Assembly: GCA_963842295.1 (NCBI GenBank)
Contig: CAWJFY010000009.1
Coordinates: forward strand, 372,001-436,000
DNA: 64,000 bases
Direction of reading: 5' to 3'
Origin: JAJNBA01 sp963842295
GTDB taxonomy: Bacteria > Actinomycetota > UBA4738 > HRBIN12
The position numbers were made by a program, and so were the translations under genes. Below the pieces are notes generated by a model. That model was not told where the DNA came from, made no database searches, and was given only the letters and a program-made list of their open reading frames with translations. Positions 38,895 through 47,472 of the stretch are shown piece by piece. Position 1 is the first letter of the stretch. Each line of letters starts with the position of its first letter.

Positions 38895-39835
38895 GTCCAG
38901 AAGGGCTTCCTCCGCTCGAGGCGCCTCCACGCCTTCGGCCAGGCCTCTCGTGCCCGATCTCGCGCGGCGACCTCCAGTTCCGCGAGGCGTCCGGCGGTGA
39001 ACGCCACCGCCTGGTCATCGACCTCCATCCCTCTGTCCTCGAGCCAGGCCGACGCCACGACCGCGTCCTGATGTTCGCCGAGTACCGCCTGAAGTGCTTC
39101 GGCGGCAGCAGCGAAGCGAGCTGCTCGCTTTCCGAACGCGGGGATGAGCGCCTCGGCCCCGTACCGCACGCGCTTGGTCTCGATCCGGGTCGCGTGCAGC
39201 GCAGCGTCGCTCGAGCCGGAGCCGAGCGCCGCTGCGCTCCTGGACAGCTTCGCCCAGGGACGCTTCATGAGTGATCCGACGCTCACGGCAGGGCGTTCGG
39301 CCCGGCCGTCTGGGGCCACCGGCTCACGGGCGGCGCCCACGAGCCGCACGACGAGCTCCTCGTATCGCCGCGAGCGCAGTCCCTTGAGAAGCCGACGCCG
39401 GGCGCCCAGGCGATCGGTCTCGAGACCGTCGAGCAGCACCTTCGCCGATGCGAGCTCGAGGCCGATCATGTCCCCGACCTCGTCCTCGAGCCGGGCTCCA
39501 AGCACTTCGGCGTCGCGAACCGGCCCGAGGAGCCGACCCAGCCACGTGAGCTCGTCTCGCAGCGACTCGGCCCAGTCTCGATCGAGGAGAGGTAGGAACG
39601 TCCGAAGATCCGAGCGCAGCCGCCGGGCGGCAACCCGCGTTCGGTGTACACCTTCGGGATCTTCGCCGAGCCGGACGATCGGGTCATCGGAGACGAGCCT
39701 GATCGTGGAGCCGGCGAGCGCGGACCGGACGACGTCGAGCGCCGTCGCTCCCTCGCCGAGGTGGGTCAGCTGATCCAGCTCGAAAGCCACCTGTTCCGCG
39801 AGCCCCAAGGCCATCGCGTCGCGATCTGCCGTCAT
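38891..39835 (-). CDS. CHAD domain protein (polyphosphate-associated)
   Basis: A 314-residue all-helical protein with conserved basic and histidine positions of CHAD domains: EGVHRTRVAARRLRSDLRTF, LTWLGRLLGPVRDAEVL, LKGLRSRRYEELVVRLV, LHATRIETKRVRYGAEALIPAF and LQAVLGEHQDAVVASAWL. CHAD domains bind polyphosphate granules through a positively charged surface. Its ATG overlaps the ppk stop (ATGA) and its stop overlaps the Nudix start (GTGA), so it is the middle gene of a tightly coupled operon. It may tether enzymes to the polymer made by Ppk. Confidence 0.85.
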   Translation of the reverse strand: MTADRDAMALGLAEQVAFELDQLTHLGEGATALDVVRSALAGSTIRLVSDDPIVRLGEDPEGVHRTRVAARRLRSDLRTFLPLLDRDWAESLRDELTWLGRLLGPVRDAEVLGARLEDEVGDMIGLELASAKVLLDGLETDRLGARRRLLKGLRSRRYEELVVRLVGAAREPVAPDGRAERPAVSVGSLMKRPWAKLSRSAAALGSGSSDAALHATRIETKRVRYGAEALIPAFGKRAARFAAAAEALQAVLGEHQDAVVASAWLEDRGMEVDDQAVAFTAGRLAELEVAARDRAREAWPKAWRRLERRKPFWT

Positions 39836-41880
39836 CGACGGTTCTCCCCTCGCCCGACGGCGAGCTGCATGAGCCGCTCCTGAGCGCTCACCCCTCGCTC
39901 CGTCTCGACCTTCGTCCACACACCGTCGGATCCGAGATCCCAGGCGAGCACATCGTCCTCCAACCCGACCTGGAGGATCTCGTCGAGTCGAGCGCACAGA
40001 GCGGGATCGAGCACCGGGACGGTCACCTCGACGCGACGCTCGAGGTTCCGTGGCATGAGGTCCGCGGAGCCGATGAAATGCTGGAAGCCACGATCCCGGC
40101 TGCCGAACCGGAAGATCCTCGAATGCTCAAGGTACCGGCCCACGATGGACCGGACGCGGATGGTGTCGGAAAGATCGGCCACCCCCGGCCGGAGACAGCA
40201 GATCCCTCGGACGAGCAGGTCTACGTCGACACCCGAGCGAGAGGCCTCGTAGAGGGCGTCGATCGTCTCCGCATCCCCGAGGCTGTTCATCTTCAGGACG
40301 ATGGAGCCGTCTCCCTCCGCCGCCTCCGAACGGATCAGCTCGATCAGTCTCTGCTTCAGATCAGGGGGTGCGACCAGCAAGCGGCGATAGTTCTTCTGGC
40401 GGCTGTAGCCCGTCAGCAGGTTGAACAGGTCGCTGAGGTCCGCTCCGAGGTCGGGGTCGGCCGTCAGCAGGCCTACGTCTTCGTATAAGCGAGCCGTGCT
40501 CGGGTTGTAGTTGCCGGTGCCGACGTGCGCGTATCGGCGGATGCCGGATGCCTCGCGGCGAACGATCAGGCACACCTTCGCGTGCGTCTTCAGGCCCACG
40601 ATGCCGTAGACGACGTGGACGCCGGCCTGTTCCAGTGTGCGCGCCTGCGTGATGTTGGCGCGCTCGTCGAAGCGCGCCTGGAGTTCGACGAGCGCGACGA
40701 CCTGCTTGCCGGCCTCGGCGGCTCGGGCCAGGGCGCGCACGATAGGGCTGTCCTCCGAGGTGCGGTAGAGCGCCAGCTTGATCGCGAGGACCGACGGATC
40801 TGCCGCCGCCTGCTCGATGAACGCCTCGACCGACGTCTCGAACGAGTCGTAGGGATGATGGACGAGCAGGTCGCCTTTCGAGACGACATCGAAGAAGTCC
40901 TCGACACCTTCCAGCCGAGGCTGCGTCACGGGGGTCCAGGGATCGTCCTTGAGCTCCGGACGCTCGAGCTCGTGGAGAGACCAGAGCGCGGACGGGTCGA
41001 GCAGCCCCTCCGCGACATACACCTCATCGGGAAGGAGCGCGAGCTCGCGCGTCAACAGCGTCCGGACCTCGTCGGTGGCGGCGGCGTCGAGCTCGAGCCG
41101 AACCGGGGTCGCACCTCGGAGGCGCCGGCGCAGCACGGACTCGATCGCCTCGAGCAGATCCCCTCCTTCGTCCTCCTCGAGCTCGAAGTCCGCGTCTCGG
41201 GTGAGGCGGAAACTCGAGTGGTCCACGATCTCCATCCCCGGGAACAGAACATCCAGGTGCGCGGCGATGACCTGCTCGATCGGGACGAACCGCTCTCCGT
41301 CCGGCATCTCGATGAACCGGGGAAGCAGCGGAGGGACCTTCACTCGCGCGAAACGCCGTTCTCCACTGGATGGATCCCGAACCAGGGCCGCGAGGTTGAG
41401 CGAGAGGGAAGAGATGTACGGGAACGGGTGCGCCGGATCGACCGAGAGCGGCGTGAGCACCGGGAAGACCCTCTCGATGAACAACTCACCGAGGTGCTCG
41501 CGATCGCGGGCGTCGAGCTCGGCCCAATCCACGAGCCGCACGCCCTCCTTCTCGAGCGCCGGACGCAGGTCCTCCACCCACAGCGCGTCCGTCCGGCGAT
41601 AGAGATCCGCCACGCGTTCCGTGATGCCGGCGAGCTGCTCCTCCGGCGTCAGACCCTCGGGAGAGGCGGGGCCCACGCCGGCTTCCCGCTGCTCTTGCAG
41701 CCCCGCGACACGGACCTGGAAGAACTCGTCCAGATTGGAGCCGAAGATCGCGAGGAACTTCACCCGCTCGAGGAGTCGATTCGACGGGTCCTCCGCCAGC
41801 GCCAGCACGCGGGCGTTGAACTCCAGCCATGAGAGCTCGCGGTTGAGGAACCGTTCGGTGCGGGGGAAGGCATCCAGCAT
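39832..41880 (-). CDS. ppk: Polyphosphate kinase 1
   Basis: A 682-residue PPK1 with the four-domain layout. N-terminal: RFLNRELSWLEFNARVLALA and FLAIFGSNLDEFFQVRVAGL. Head: VFPVLTPLSVDPAHPFPYIS. First catalytic domain: HHPYDSFETSVEAFIEQAAADPSVLAIKLALYRT. Phosphohistidine H433 is in KTHAKVCLIVRRE and the second histidine is in YAHVGTGNYN. C-terminal: ISVRSIVGRYLEHSRIF-like RVRSIVGRYLEHSRIFRF and FIGSADLMPRNLERRVEV. It reversibly builds polyphosphate from ATP. A TACCAT hexamer ends 10 bases before the ATG. It lies downstream of phoB, and CHAD and Nudix genes follow in overlap. Confidence 0.95.
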   Translation of the reverse strand: MLDAFPRTERFLNRELSWLEFNARVLALAEDPSNRLLERVKFLAIFGSNLDEFFQVRVAGLQEQREAGVGPASPEGLTPEEQLAGITERVADLYRRTDALWVEDLRPALEKEGVRLVDWAELDARDREHLGELFIERVFPVLTPLSVDPAHPFPYISSLSLNLAALVRDPSSGERRFARVKVPPLLPRFIEMPDGERFVPIEQVIAAHLDVLFPGMEIVDHSSFRLTRDADFELEEDEGGDLLEAIESVLRRRLRGATPVRLELDAAATDEVRTLLTRELALLPDEVYVAEGLLDPSALWSLHELERPELKDDPWTPVTQPRLEGVEDFFDVVSKGDLLVHHPYDSFETSVEAFIEQAAADPSVLAIKLALYRTSEDSPIVRALARAAEAGKQVVALVELQARFDERANITQARTLEQAGVHVVYGIVGLKTHAKVCLIVRREASGIRRYAHVGTGNYNPSTARLYEDVGLLTADPDLGADLSDLFNLLTGYSRQKNYRRLLVAPPDLKQRLIELIRSEAAEGDGSIVLKMNSLGDAETIDALYEASRSGVDVDLLVRGICCLRPGVADLSDTIRVRSIVGRYLEHSRIFRFGSRDRGFQHFIGSADLMPRNLERRVEVTVPVLDPALCARLDEILQVGLEDDVLAWDLGSDGVWTKVETERGVSAQERLMQLAVGRGENRR

Positions 41881-41890
41881 CGGAGCGCTG

Positions 41891-41896
41891 ATGGTA
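41891..41896 (-). promoter_or_regulatory. -10 hexamer TACCAT upstream of ppk
   Basis: Minus-strand TACCAT is followed after 10 bases by ATG 41880, predicting a leader of only a few bases. It lies in the 92-base gap after phoB, so ppk can be transcribed independently of the pst operon. Confidence 0.4.
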
Positions 41897-41972
41897 CCGG
41901 CTGAGACCGGGGGCGTGCCAGTCGGCCGTGGCGCCCGGAAGCCTTCTCGCGAACGGCATCCGCCCCGGGCCC

Positions 41973-42371
41973 TCAGGAAACGAACTTGTAGCCGAGACCC
42001 CTGACGGTGAGGAGATGCTCCGGTTGGTGCGGATCCTGCTCCACCTTCTTGCGGAGCCGCTTCACGTGGACGTCGAGAGTCTTCGTATCACCGAAATAGC
42101 CTGCACCCCAAACTTCTTCGATGAGGAAGTCGCGCGTGAGGAGCCGCCCGGGACGCCGGAGGAATGCCTCGAGCAGCTCGAACTCCTTGGGGGGGAACCC
42201 AACCGACTGACCGCGGACGAGCACCTCATGCCTCGCGACGTCGAGCGAGACGGGACCCCCGTTGAGCACGTCCTCCTCGGGCTCGGCGGCGCTGCATCCC
42301 CGCCCGGCGGAGGTGAGCCCGCACGCGGGAGACGAGCTCGCGGACGGAGAACGGCTTCGTGACGTAGTCAT
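41973..42371 (-). CDS. phoB: DNA-binding half of frameshifted PhoB/RegX3-type regulator
   Basis: The fragment encodes an OmpR-type winged helix: GPVSLDVARHEVLVRGQSVGFPPKEFELL, then LLTRDFLIEEVWGAGYFGDTKTLDVHVKRLRKKVE and LLTVRGLGYKF. These include the recognition helix and the wing. Residues before about CSAAEPEEDVLNGG are out of the true frame. With one G removed from the GGGG at 42301-42298 (minus strand) the receiver and this domain join as HLRRAGCSAAEPEEDV. As it stands, the DNA-binding part would not be made from the phoB start. A PHO box for this type of regulator stands upstream of pstS. Confidence 0.8.
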   Translation of the reverse strand: MTTSRSRSPSASSSPACGLTSAGRGCSAAEPEEDVLNGGPVSLDVARHEVLVRGQSVGFPPKEFELLEAFLRRPGRLLTRDFLIEEVWGAGYFGDTKTLDVHVKRLRKKVEQDPHQPEHLLTVRGLGYKFVS

Positions 42372-42675
42372 CCGCGCCGAGCTCCAGCCCGGACACCTTG
42401 TCCGCCTCCGAATCCTTCGCGGTCACCATGATGATGGGCACGTTCGAGATCTGGCGGATCTGCCGGCACACGTCGAGGCCCGACATCTCGGGCAACATGA
42501 GATCCAGGATCACGAGGGACGGACCCTCCGCGCGGAATCGCTCCAGCGCCTTCCGGCCGTCGGCCGCGACCGCCACCGCGTAACCCTCTCGCTCGAGGTT
42601 GTAGCGGACGGTATCCGCCAATGATTCTTCGTCCTCGACGACGAGGATCCGTACGGTCCCAGCGTCTTCCGTCAC
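42226..42675 (-). CDS. phoB: Receiver half of frameshifted PhoB/RegX3-type regulator
   Basis: Residues 1-125 form a complete receiver domain: VRILVVEDEESLADTV, the phosphoacceptor D58 in VILDLMLPEMSG, T85 in MVTAKD and K107 in DDYVTKPFSV. After HLRRAG the frame continues as a basic out-of-frame tail (MQRRRARGG) and stops at 42226 without a DNA-binding domain. The GTG start overlaps the phoU stop (GTGA) as in an intact pst-phoU-phoB operon. The break is an apparent one-base insertion in a GGGG run and needs checking against raw reads. Confidence 0.8.
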   Translation of the reverse strand: MTEDAGTVRILVVEDEESLADTVRYNLEREGYAVAVAADGRKALERFRAEGPSLVILDLMLPEMSGLDVCRQIRQISNVPIIMVTAKDSEADKVSGLELGADDYVTKPFSVRELVSRVRAHLRRAGMQRRRARGGRAQRGSRLARRREA

Positions 42676-43352
42676 GCGTCCGCTACCTCATGAGAGGCGT
42701 CCGTGAACTCGCGGAACTCCCCCGTGATCAGGAACCCCACCTGCTCGGCGATGTCCACCGCGTTGTCACCCACGCGCTCCAACGCGCGAGCCGCGAGGTT
42801 CATGTGCAGACCCCAGTCCAGCGCGCGAGGGTCGTCGGCGAGCTTCAGGGCTTCGAGGTGCGTGGCGCGATTGAGCCGGTCCACGGGGTCGTCCATCGTC
42901 GGAAGCTTCATGCAGAGCTCCAGGTCGCGCGTGCGGAACGCCTCCATCGCGGTCCGGATCATCATGACGACGTGTGAGCCCATCTCGTCGAGCTGCTGGA
43001 GCAAGCCCTGGCTGGGCGGCAGCTCCCGGCTCGCGAGGTAGAGCTTCGCGATGTTGACGGCTTGATCCCCGATCCGCTCCAGGTGGAGGCAGCTGTGGAG
43101 GATCGCCGAGACGAGCCGCAACTGGGTCGCCACCGGCGACTGCAGCGCGAGCATCTCCAGCAGGTCGTGATCGATCTCCAGATAGAGGTCGTCGACGGCA
43201 TCGTCGTCGTCGACCACCGCCTGCGCTTTGGTGTCATCGTGCTGCACGAGTGCCTCGACGGACCGCTGGACGGCCGCGGAGGCCAGCTCGCCCATCGAGA
43301 GGAGTTGCAGCTCCACGCGCTCGAGCTGCTCGTGGAAATGCTCCCGGCTCAT
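42672..43352 (-). CDS. phoU: Phosphate transport regulator PhoU
   Basis: A 226-residue two-repeat helical bundle. The first repeat has FHEQLERVELQLLSMGELASAAVQRSVEALV and LHSCLHLERIGDQAVNIAKL. The second has LDEMGSHVVMMIRTAMEAFRTRD and NLAARALERVGDNAVDIAEQV. The E/D-xxR-xGDxAVxIA motifs coordinate the metal clusters of PhoU. It links the Pst transporter to PhoR to hold the Pho regulon off when phosphate is plentiful. ATG overlaps the pstB stop (ATGA) and its stop overlaps phoB. Confidence 0.92.
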   Translation of the reverse strand: MSREHFHEQLERVELQLLSMGELASAAVQRSVEALVQHDDTKAQAVVDDDDAVDDLYLEIDHDLLEMLALQSPVATQLRLVSAILHSCLHLERIGDQAVNIAKLYLASRELPPSQGLLQQLDEMGSHVVMMIRTAMEAFRTRDLELCMKLPTMDDPVDRLNRATHLEALKLADDPRALDWGLHMNLAARALERVGDNAVDIAEQVGFLITGEFREFTDASHEVADA

Positions 43353-44248
43353 CCGAACCTCCCAGTCACGTAGTCCTCGGTGCGCTGATCGGTGGGATTG
43401 GTGAAGATCGTCTCGGTCCGGTCGAACTCGACGATATGCCCCGTCCGGTGCCCGTCGTCCGCGACGTCGACCGTGAAGAACGCCGTCCGATCCGAGACAC
43501 GCGCCGCCTGCTGCATGTTGTGCGTTACGATCACGATCGTGTACTCGGAGACGAGGTTCCTCATCAGATCCTCGATCTTGGCCGTCGCGATCGGGTCCAG
43601 TGCCGAGCACGGCTCGTCCATCAGGATCACGTCAGGCTTCGTCGCGATGGCGCGCGCGATGCAGAGTCGCTGCTGCTGACCACCGGAAAGTGCCATGCCC
43701 GAGTCCTTCAGTTTGCTCTTGACCTCGTCCCAGAGGGCCGCGCGTCGCAGCGACTCCTCCACCAGCTCGTCCATGTTGCCTTTGTATCCCGCGATCCGGG
43801 GGCCGAAGGCGACGTTGTCGTAGATCGACTTGGGGAAGGGATTCGGCTTCTGGAAGACCATCCCGATCCGCCGCCGAACCTCGACGGGATCCACTCGCTC
43901 GTCGTACAGATCCACGCCGTGGTAAAGGATCTTCCCCTCCACCCGAGCGCTCTCGATCAGGTCGTTCATCCGGTTGAAGGAGCGCAGCACGGTGGACTTT
44001 CCGCATCCGGAGGGTCCGATCAGCGCAGTGATCTCGTGCTCGCGGATGGGGATGGTGATGTCCCGGACCGCGCGGAAGTCCCCGTAGTAGACCGAGACGC
44101 CGCTGATGTCGAAGATGAGTGGGTTCGTGTCGTCCGCGTGCGCCGATCCGGCGCTCGCATCCACCGTCACTTTGGCTTGCTCGTCGGTCCCAGCGGGGTC
44201 CGGCGTCTTCACCACCTCAGTATCCATGGAATCACCACTCTCGCTCAT
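43349..44248 (-). CDS. pstB: Phosphate ABC transporter ATP-binding protein
   Basis: A 299-residue ABC ATPase. Walker A is GPSGCGKST (K84), the Q-loop VFQKPNPFPKSIYDNV is the PstB-specific form, the signature is LSGGQQQRLCIARA, Walker B is ILMDEPCSALDP and the switch histidine is in VTHNMQQA. A 45-residue acidic N-terminal extension precedes the domain. It powers inorganic phosphate import with PstC and PstA. GAGGAA lies 6 bases before ATG 44248, which overlaps the end of pstA by 17 bases. Confidence 0.95.
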   Translation of the reverse strand: MSESGDSMDTEVVKTPDPAGTDEQAKVTVDASAGSAHADDTNPLIFDISGVSVYYGDFRAVRDITIPIREHEITALIGPSGCGKSTVLRSFNRMNDLIESARVEGKILYHGVDLYDERVDPVEVRRRIGMVFQKPNPFPKSIYDNVAFGPRIAGYKGNMDELVEESLRRAALWDEVKSKLKDSGMALSGGQQQRLCIARAIATKPDVILMDEPCSALDPIATAKIEDLMRNLVSEYTIVIVTHNMQQAARVSDRTAFFTVDVADDGHRTGHIVEFDRTETIFTNPTDQRTEDYVTGRFG

Positions 44249-45179
44249 ACCGGTTCCTCAGGAGGATCGCCGTCAGGTTCACGAGGAAGATGGTCCCCAT
44301 CAAGATGAGGATCGCGGCGGCCGCCACATCCTGGAACTCGGGCTGGGGCTTCTTGGTGTAGGCGAAGATCAAGGTCGGCAAGGCGGTGAAGCGATCCTGC
44401 AGAACCTGGGTGAACCCACCTCCCGTGGCCAAGAATCCCGTGACTGCCCCCACCATGATCAGCGGAGCTGTTTCACCCAGCGCGCGTGCCATCGCCAGCA
44501 CCGACCCCGTCAGGATCCCGGGAGCCGCATTGGGGAGCACGTGGCTACGGACCACCTCCCACCGAGTGGCCCCGACCCCGAACCCCGCTTCACGGATGCT
44601 CTTCGGCACGGCGCGCAAAGCCTCTGCGGTGGTGATGATGACGATGGGCAGCACCATGATCGCGATCGTGAGACCGCCGGACAGGAGGCTCTTCCCCTCC
44701 ACGCCCTCGGAGCTCGTGATGTTCCCCAACAGCTCGACGAAGATCGCGAGACCCAGGATCCCGTACACGATCGCGGGCACTCCGGCCAGGTTGCGGATGT
44801 TCGCGTTGATGATCCGGGTGAGCCTCGAGTCTCGCGCGTACTCCTCCATGTAGATGGCAGCACCGATCCCCAGCGGGAAGGCGATCACGACCACGAACAC
44901 CATCAGATAGAGAGACCCGATGATCGCGTACCGCACGCCTGCGCGTTCGGCCAGCGAGGAATACGGAGACGAGAGGATCTGGCCTCCACGGTCCTGCAGG
45001 ACCGGGAGCGCCTTGCTGATGACCTGGCCCATCAGCACGAGAAGGATGGCGAGCGCGAGGATGAGCGTGAGGAGCAGCCCCAACTGGAACAGCGTGGAAC
45101 CGATGTCACGCCGATGGCCGGTGAGGGAACGCCGCACCTCTTCGCGTGCGGCGACCGTCGCGGCCGCTGTTCGGGCCAT
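44232..45179 (-). CDS. pstA: Phosphate ABC transporter permease PstA
   Basis: A 315-residue permease with six predicted membrane helices. The coupling-helix EAA-type segment is EALRAVPKSIREAGFGVGATRWEVVRSHVLPNAAPGILTGSVLAMARALGETAPL, typical of PstA. AFPLGIGAAIYMEEYARDSRLTRIIN and NLAGVPAIVYGILGLAIF are family blocks. It forms the phosphate channel with PstC. Its ATG follows the pstC stop with a 1-base overlap (TGATG). Confidence 0.95.
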   Translation of the reverse strand: MARTAAATVAAREEVRRSLTGHRRDIGSTLFQLGLLLTLILALAILLVLMGQVISKALPVLQDRGGQILSSPYSSLAERAGVRYAIIGSLYLMVFVVVIAFPLGIGAAIYMEEYARDSRLTRIINANIRNLAGVPAIVYGILGLAIFVELLGNITSSEGVEGKSLLSGGLTIAIMVLPIVIITTAEALRAVPKSIREAGFGVGATRWEVVRSHVLPNAAPGILTGSVLAMARALGETAPLIMVGAVTGFLATGGGFTQVLQDRFTALPTLIFAYTKKPQPEFQDVAAAAILILMGTIFLVNLTAILLRNRYEREW

Positions 45180-46123
45180 CAGTACTGCCTCCTGACTCGC
45201 CGCACGAAGCGTTCTGAGATGACGTTCAGGCTCAAGGTCATAAGGAACAGCAGGATCCCCACGAAGAAGAAGCTGTAGTAGGCAGGCCCAGCACCACGAA
45301 CCTGGTCCGATCCCGTCGCGAGGGCGGTGATGGCGGCCGTCATCGTTTGCGACCCCACGAGCGGATCAAGATGGAGCGTCGTGCCCGAGGTGCCGCCTGC
45401 GGCGATCGCGACGATCATCGTTTCGCCGATCGCCCGCGAGATCCCGAGGATCAGCGCCGCAGTGATGCCCGAGACGGCGGCCGGGAATACGACACGGAGA
45501 CTGGTCGCCCGCGGCCGAGCCCCCAGCCCGAAGCTCGCCTCACGCAGCGCGCTCGGCACCGCGTGCATCGCATCTTCCGCGACCGAGGCTACGAGCGGTG
45601 TCACGAGCAGACCGACGCCGATCCCGGCAGCAAGGGCGTTGAAGAACTCCGCCTGTGGGAAGAGGGATTGCACGATCTCGGGGCTGATGAACCGCAGGGC
45701 GAAGAACCCCATCACCACGCTCGGCACACTCGCGAGCGTCTCGAGGATCGGCTTCAAGAACCTTCTCGCGCGTGGGCTCGCGAACTCCGAGAGGTACATG
45801 GCGGCGCCGAGGCCGAGCGGACCCGCTACGAACATCGCGATCACGGACACGACCATCGAACCCACGAAGATGGCCCGGATGTCGAAGGCGTTGCTTCGAG
45901 GGAACCACCCTGCGGGCGAGAAGAGCACGCCGAGATCGCCGAGGCGTCGGAGGAATTCCACGGCACCGCCCGCGAGCGCGAACACGATCGCGACGCTGAT
46001 CAGGATCGAGAAGGCTGCCGTCGCGAACAGAGATGTGCGGACGATGCGTTCTCGACGCTGACGTCGCGGATCGCCGCTGAGGTCGACGCGAGTCGTGCCG
46101 GCCCCTGTGATCATGTCCGCCAT
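45179..46123 (-). CDS. pstC: Phosphate ABC transporter permease PstC
   Basis: A 314-residue permease with six membrane helices. AGPLGLGAAMYLSEFASPRARRFLKPILETLASVPSVVMGFFAL is the PstC-type block, and the coupling helix is AMHAVPSALREASFGLGARPRATSLRVVFPAAVSGITAALILGISRAIGETM. It pairs with PstA. It follows pstS after a 121-base gap that holds a strong hairpin, which may set lower expression of the permeases relative to the binding protein. Confidence 0.95.
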   Translation of the reverse strand: MADMITGAGTTRVDLSGDPRRQRRERIVRTSLFATAAFSILISVAIVFALAGGAVEFLRRLGDLGVLFSPAGWFPRSNAFDIRAIFVGSMVVSVIAMFVAGPLGLGAAMYLSEFASPRARRFLKPILETLASVPSVVMGFFALRFISPEIVQSLFPQAEFFNALAAGIGVGLLVTPLVASVAEDAMHAVPSALREASFGLGARPRATSLRVVFPAAVSGITAALILGISRAIGETMIVAIAAGGTSGTTLHLDPLVGSQTMTAAITALATGSDQVRGAGPAYYSFFFVGILLFLMTLSLNVISERFVRRVRRQY

Positions 46124-46190
46124 CGGCGTCCCCTTCCGTTCCGACTGCCGCCCGCTGCCAGCCTGTTTCTATCAGCTAGCGCGGCGGCGC

Positions 46191-46223
46191 CGGAAAGGCT
46201 GGCCTCGCGAGCCAGCCCTTCCG
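46191..46223 (-). terminator. Hairpin between pstS and pstC
   Basis: A 13-bp stem with one A/C mismatch (CGGAAAGGCTGGC, loop CTCGCGA, GCCAGCCCTTCCG) lies in the pstS-pstC gap. There is no U-tract. It is most likely an attenuating or mRNA-stabilising hairpin that raises PstS relative to PstCAB. Confidence 0.5.
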
Positions 46224-46244
46224 AACGCGACTCGTCGACCTGGA

Positions 46245-47249
46245 TCAGGCCATCGCCGCTTCCCAGGCGCTGCGAGTTGCCTCGAGACGATCCGTTGGCA
46301 GAGCGATGTACTGCACCTCTTCGACCGAGGCGATGCCCTCGTCGGAAAGATAGAAGTCGACGAACGGTTGGAGAGCCGGGTTCGACGACAGCTTCTCTTG
46401 GTTGACGTAGATGTACAGTGACCGGCCGAGCGGGTACGAGTTGTCGGTCACGGTCTCAGCGGACGGCTGGACACAACCGTCTCCTCCGTCCACCTGGAAC
46501 TCCTTGACCGTGTCTCCCGCATTCTCCGCGTAGGAGAAACCGACGAAGCCGAGACCGGACGCGTTCCCGGCCGCGTTGTCGATGATCACATTGTCGTCTC
46601 CCGACGATTGATAGTCGGTACGGAGCGTCTCCTCCTGTTCGCGCTCCGCCGCGATATCGCCGATGGCAAGGTCGATGAACGAGCCGAACGTGCCCGATTC
46701 GGCGCCCGGTGCCACGATGGTCAGTGACTGGTCCGGGAACCCGCCATTCCCCCCAACTTCGGCTGCAAGGTCGTTGGCGTCCGCCCAGGTGTTGAAGCCC
46801 ACGGACTCCGGCCCGAAGAGGGAGTAGAGGTCTCCGAAGTTCAGGCATTCGATGCTGTTCTCGGCGTTTCCGATCACCGAGAGGGCGTCGAAGGCGACCT
46901 CCAGCTCCACATATCCGACGCCTCCGGCCTCACACGCGGCGACTTCCTCTTCGTCGATCGCACGCGAGGCGTCCTGGATGTCCGTCTCCCCGTTACAGAA
47001 GAGCTCGAAACCGTCGCTCGTCCCGGGGCCGTCGACCGCGATCTCCACGCCGTTGTTCGCCGCCTGGAACTTCTCAGCGACGAGCGACGTGATCGGCTCC
47101 ACTGTCGATGAGCCGGAGATGTTCAACGAACCGGTGATCTCCTCACCGCCGTTACTCGGTGGGTTCGAGCTATCGTCTCCGCACGCCGCGGCCACCATCG
47201 ACAGCGCAAGCGCACCGAGGACGAGCCGCTTCCAGGGCTTCCTGCTCAT
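46245..47249 (-). CDS. pstS: Phosphate-binding lipoprotein PstS
   Basis: A 334-residue substrate-binding lipoprotein with a signal peptide ending in VAAAC (lipidated C23). Phosphate-site segments are ISGSSTVEPI, the VDGPGTSDGFELFCNGETDIQDASRAI block and AESGTFGSFID. A GGGAGGACG ribosome site is 4-10 bases upstream of ATG 47249. It is the first gene of the pst operon and lies downstream of a TAGCAT -10 and a two-repeat PHO box. It is divergent from phoR. Confidence 0.93.
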   Translation of the reverse strand: MSRKPWKRLVLGALALSMVAAACGDDSSNPPSNGGEEITGSLNISGSSTVEPITSLVAEKFQAANNGVEIAVDGPGTSDGFELFCNGETDIQDASRAIDEEEVAACEAGGVGYVELEVAFDALSVIGNAENSIECLNFGDLYSLFGPESVGFNTWADANDLAAEVGGNGGFPDQSLTIVAPGAESGTFGSFIDLAIGDIAAEREQEETLRTDYQSSGDDNVIIDNAAGNASGLGFVGFSYAENAGDTVKEFQVDGGDGCVQPSAETVTDNSYPLGRSLYIYVNQEKLSSNPALQPFVDFYLSDEGIASVEEVQYIALPTDRLEATRSAWEAAMA

Positions 47250-47301
47250 GCCTTCGTCCTCCCATCACGACGTCCCCATTCCGGGGATCGACTCCCTCGC
47301 G

Positions 47302-47307
47302 ATGCTA
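47302..47307 (-). promoter_or_regulatory. -10 hexamer TAGCAT of pst operon
   Basis: Minus-strand TAGCAT would start transcription near 47295, giving a leader of about 46 nt with a Shine-Dalgarno. The PHO box ends about 32 bases upstream, replacing a good -35, as in activator-dependent Pho promoters. Confidence 0.5.
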
Positions 47308-47338
47308 GGCGGGGCGGATGAAGGGCCCGCGGCGCCAA

Positions 47339-47356
47339 GGTGAACGCGTGGTGAAC
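47339..47356 (-). promoter_or_regulatory. PHO box: two GTTCACC direct repeats
   Basis: On the minus strand GTTCACC (47356-47350) and GTTCACC (47345-47339) are identical and 11 bp apart. This matches the actinobacterial PhoP/RegX3 direct-repeat unit, upstream of the pstS promoter. Confidence 0.7.
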
Positions 47357-47459
47357 CCGGTCGACCATCGTTCGCTGCTCCGGACGTTCCCCTCACAAGT
47401 GCGGATGGACGGGTGATGAAGGGAGTCGGAACGGCGCATGAACCGGGTGGATGCGCGCC

Positions 47460-47465
47460 TACACT
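47460..47465 (+). promoter_or_regulatory. -10 hexamer TACACT, leaderless start of phoR
   Basis: TACACT stands 7 bases before GTG 47473, which opens the membrane-anchor ORF of the sensor kinase. Confidence 0.5.
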
Positions 47466-47472
47466 GCCGCGC

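Noticed and set aside
42290..42310. Programmed ribosomal frameshift in phoB
   Set aside because: Joining the frames needs a base to be skipped (+1). There is no -1 heptamer, stimulatory structure or known precedent in PhoB, so an inserted base is more likely.
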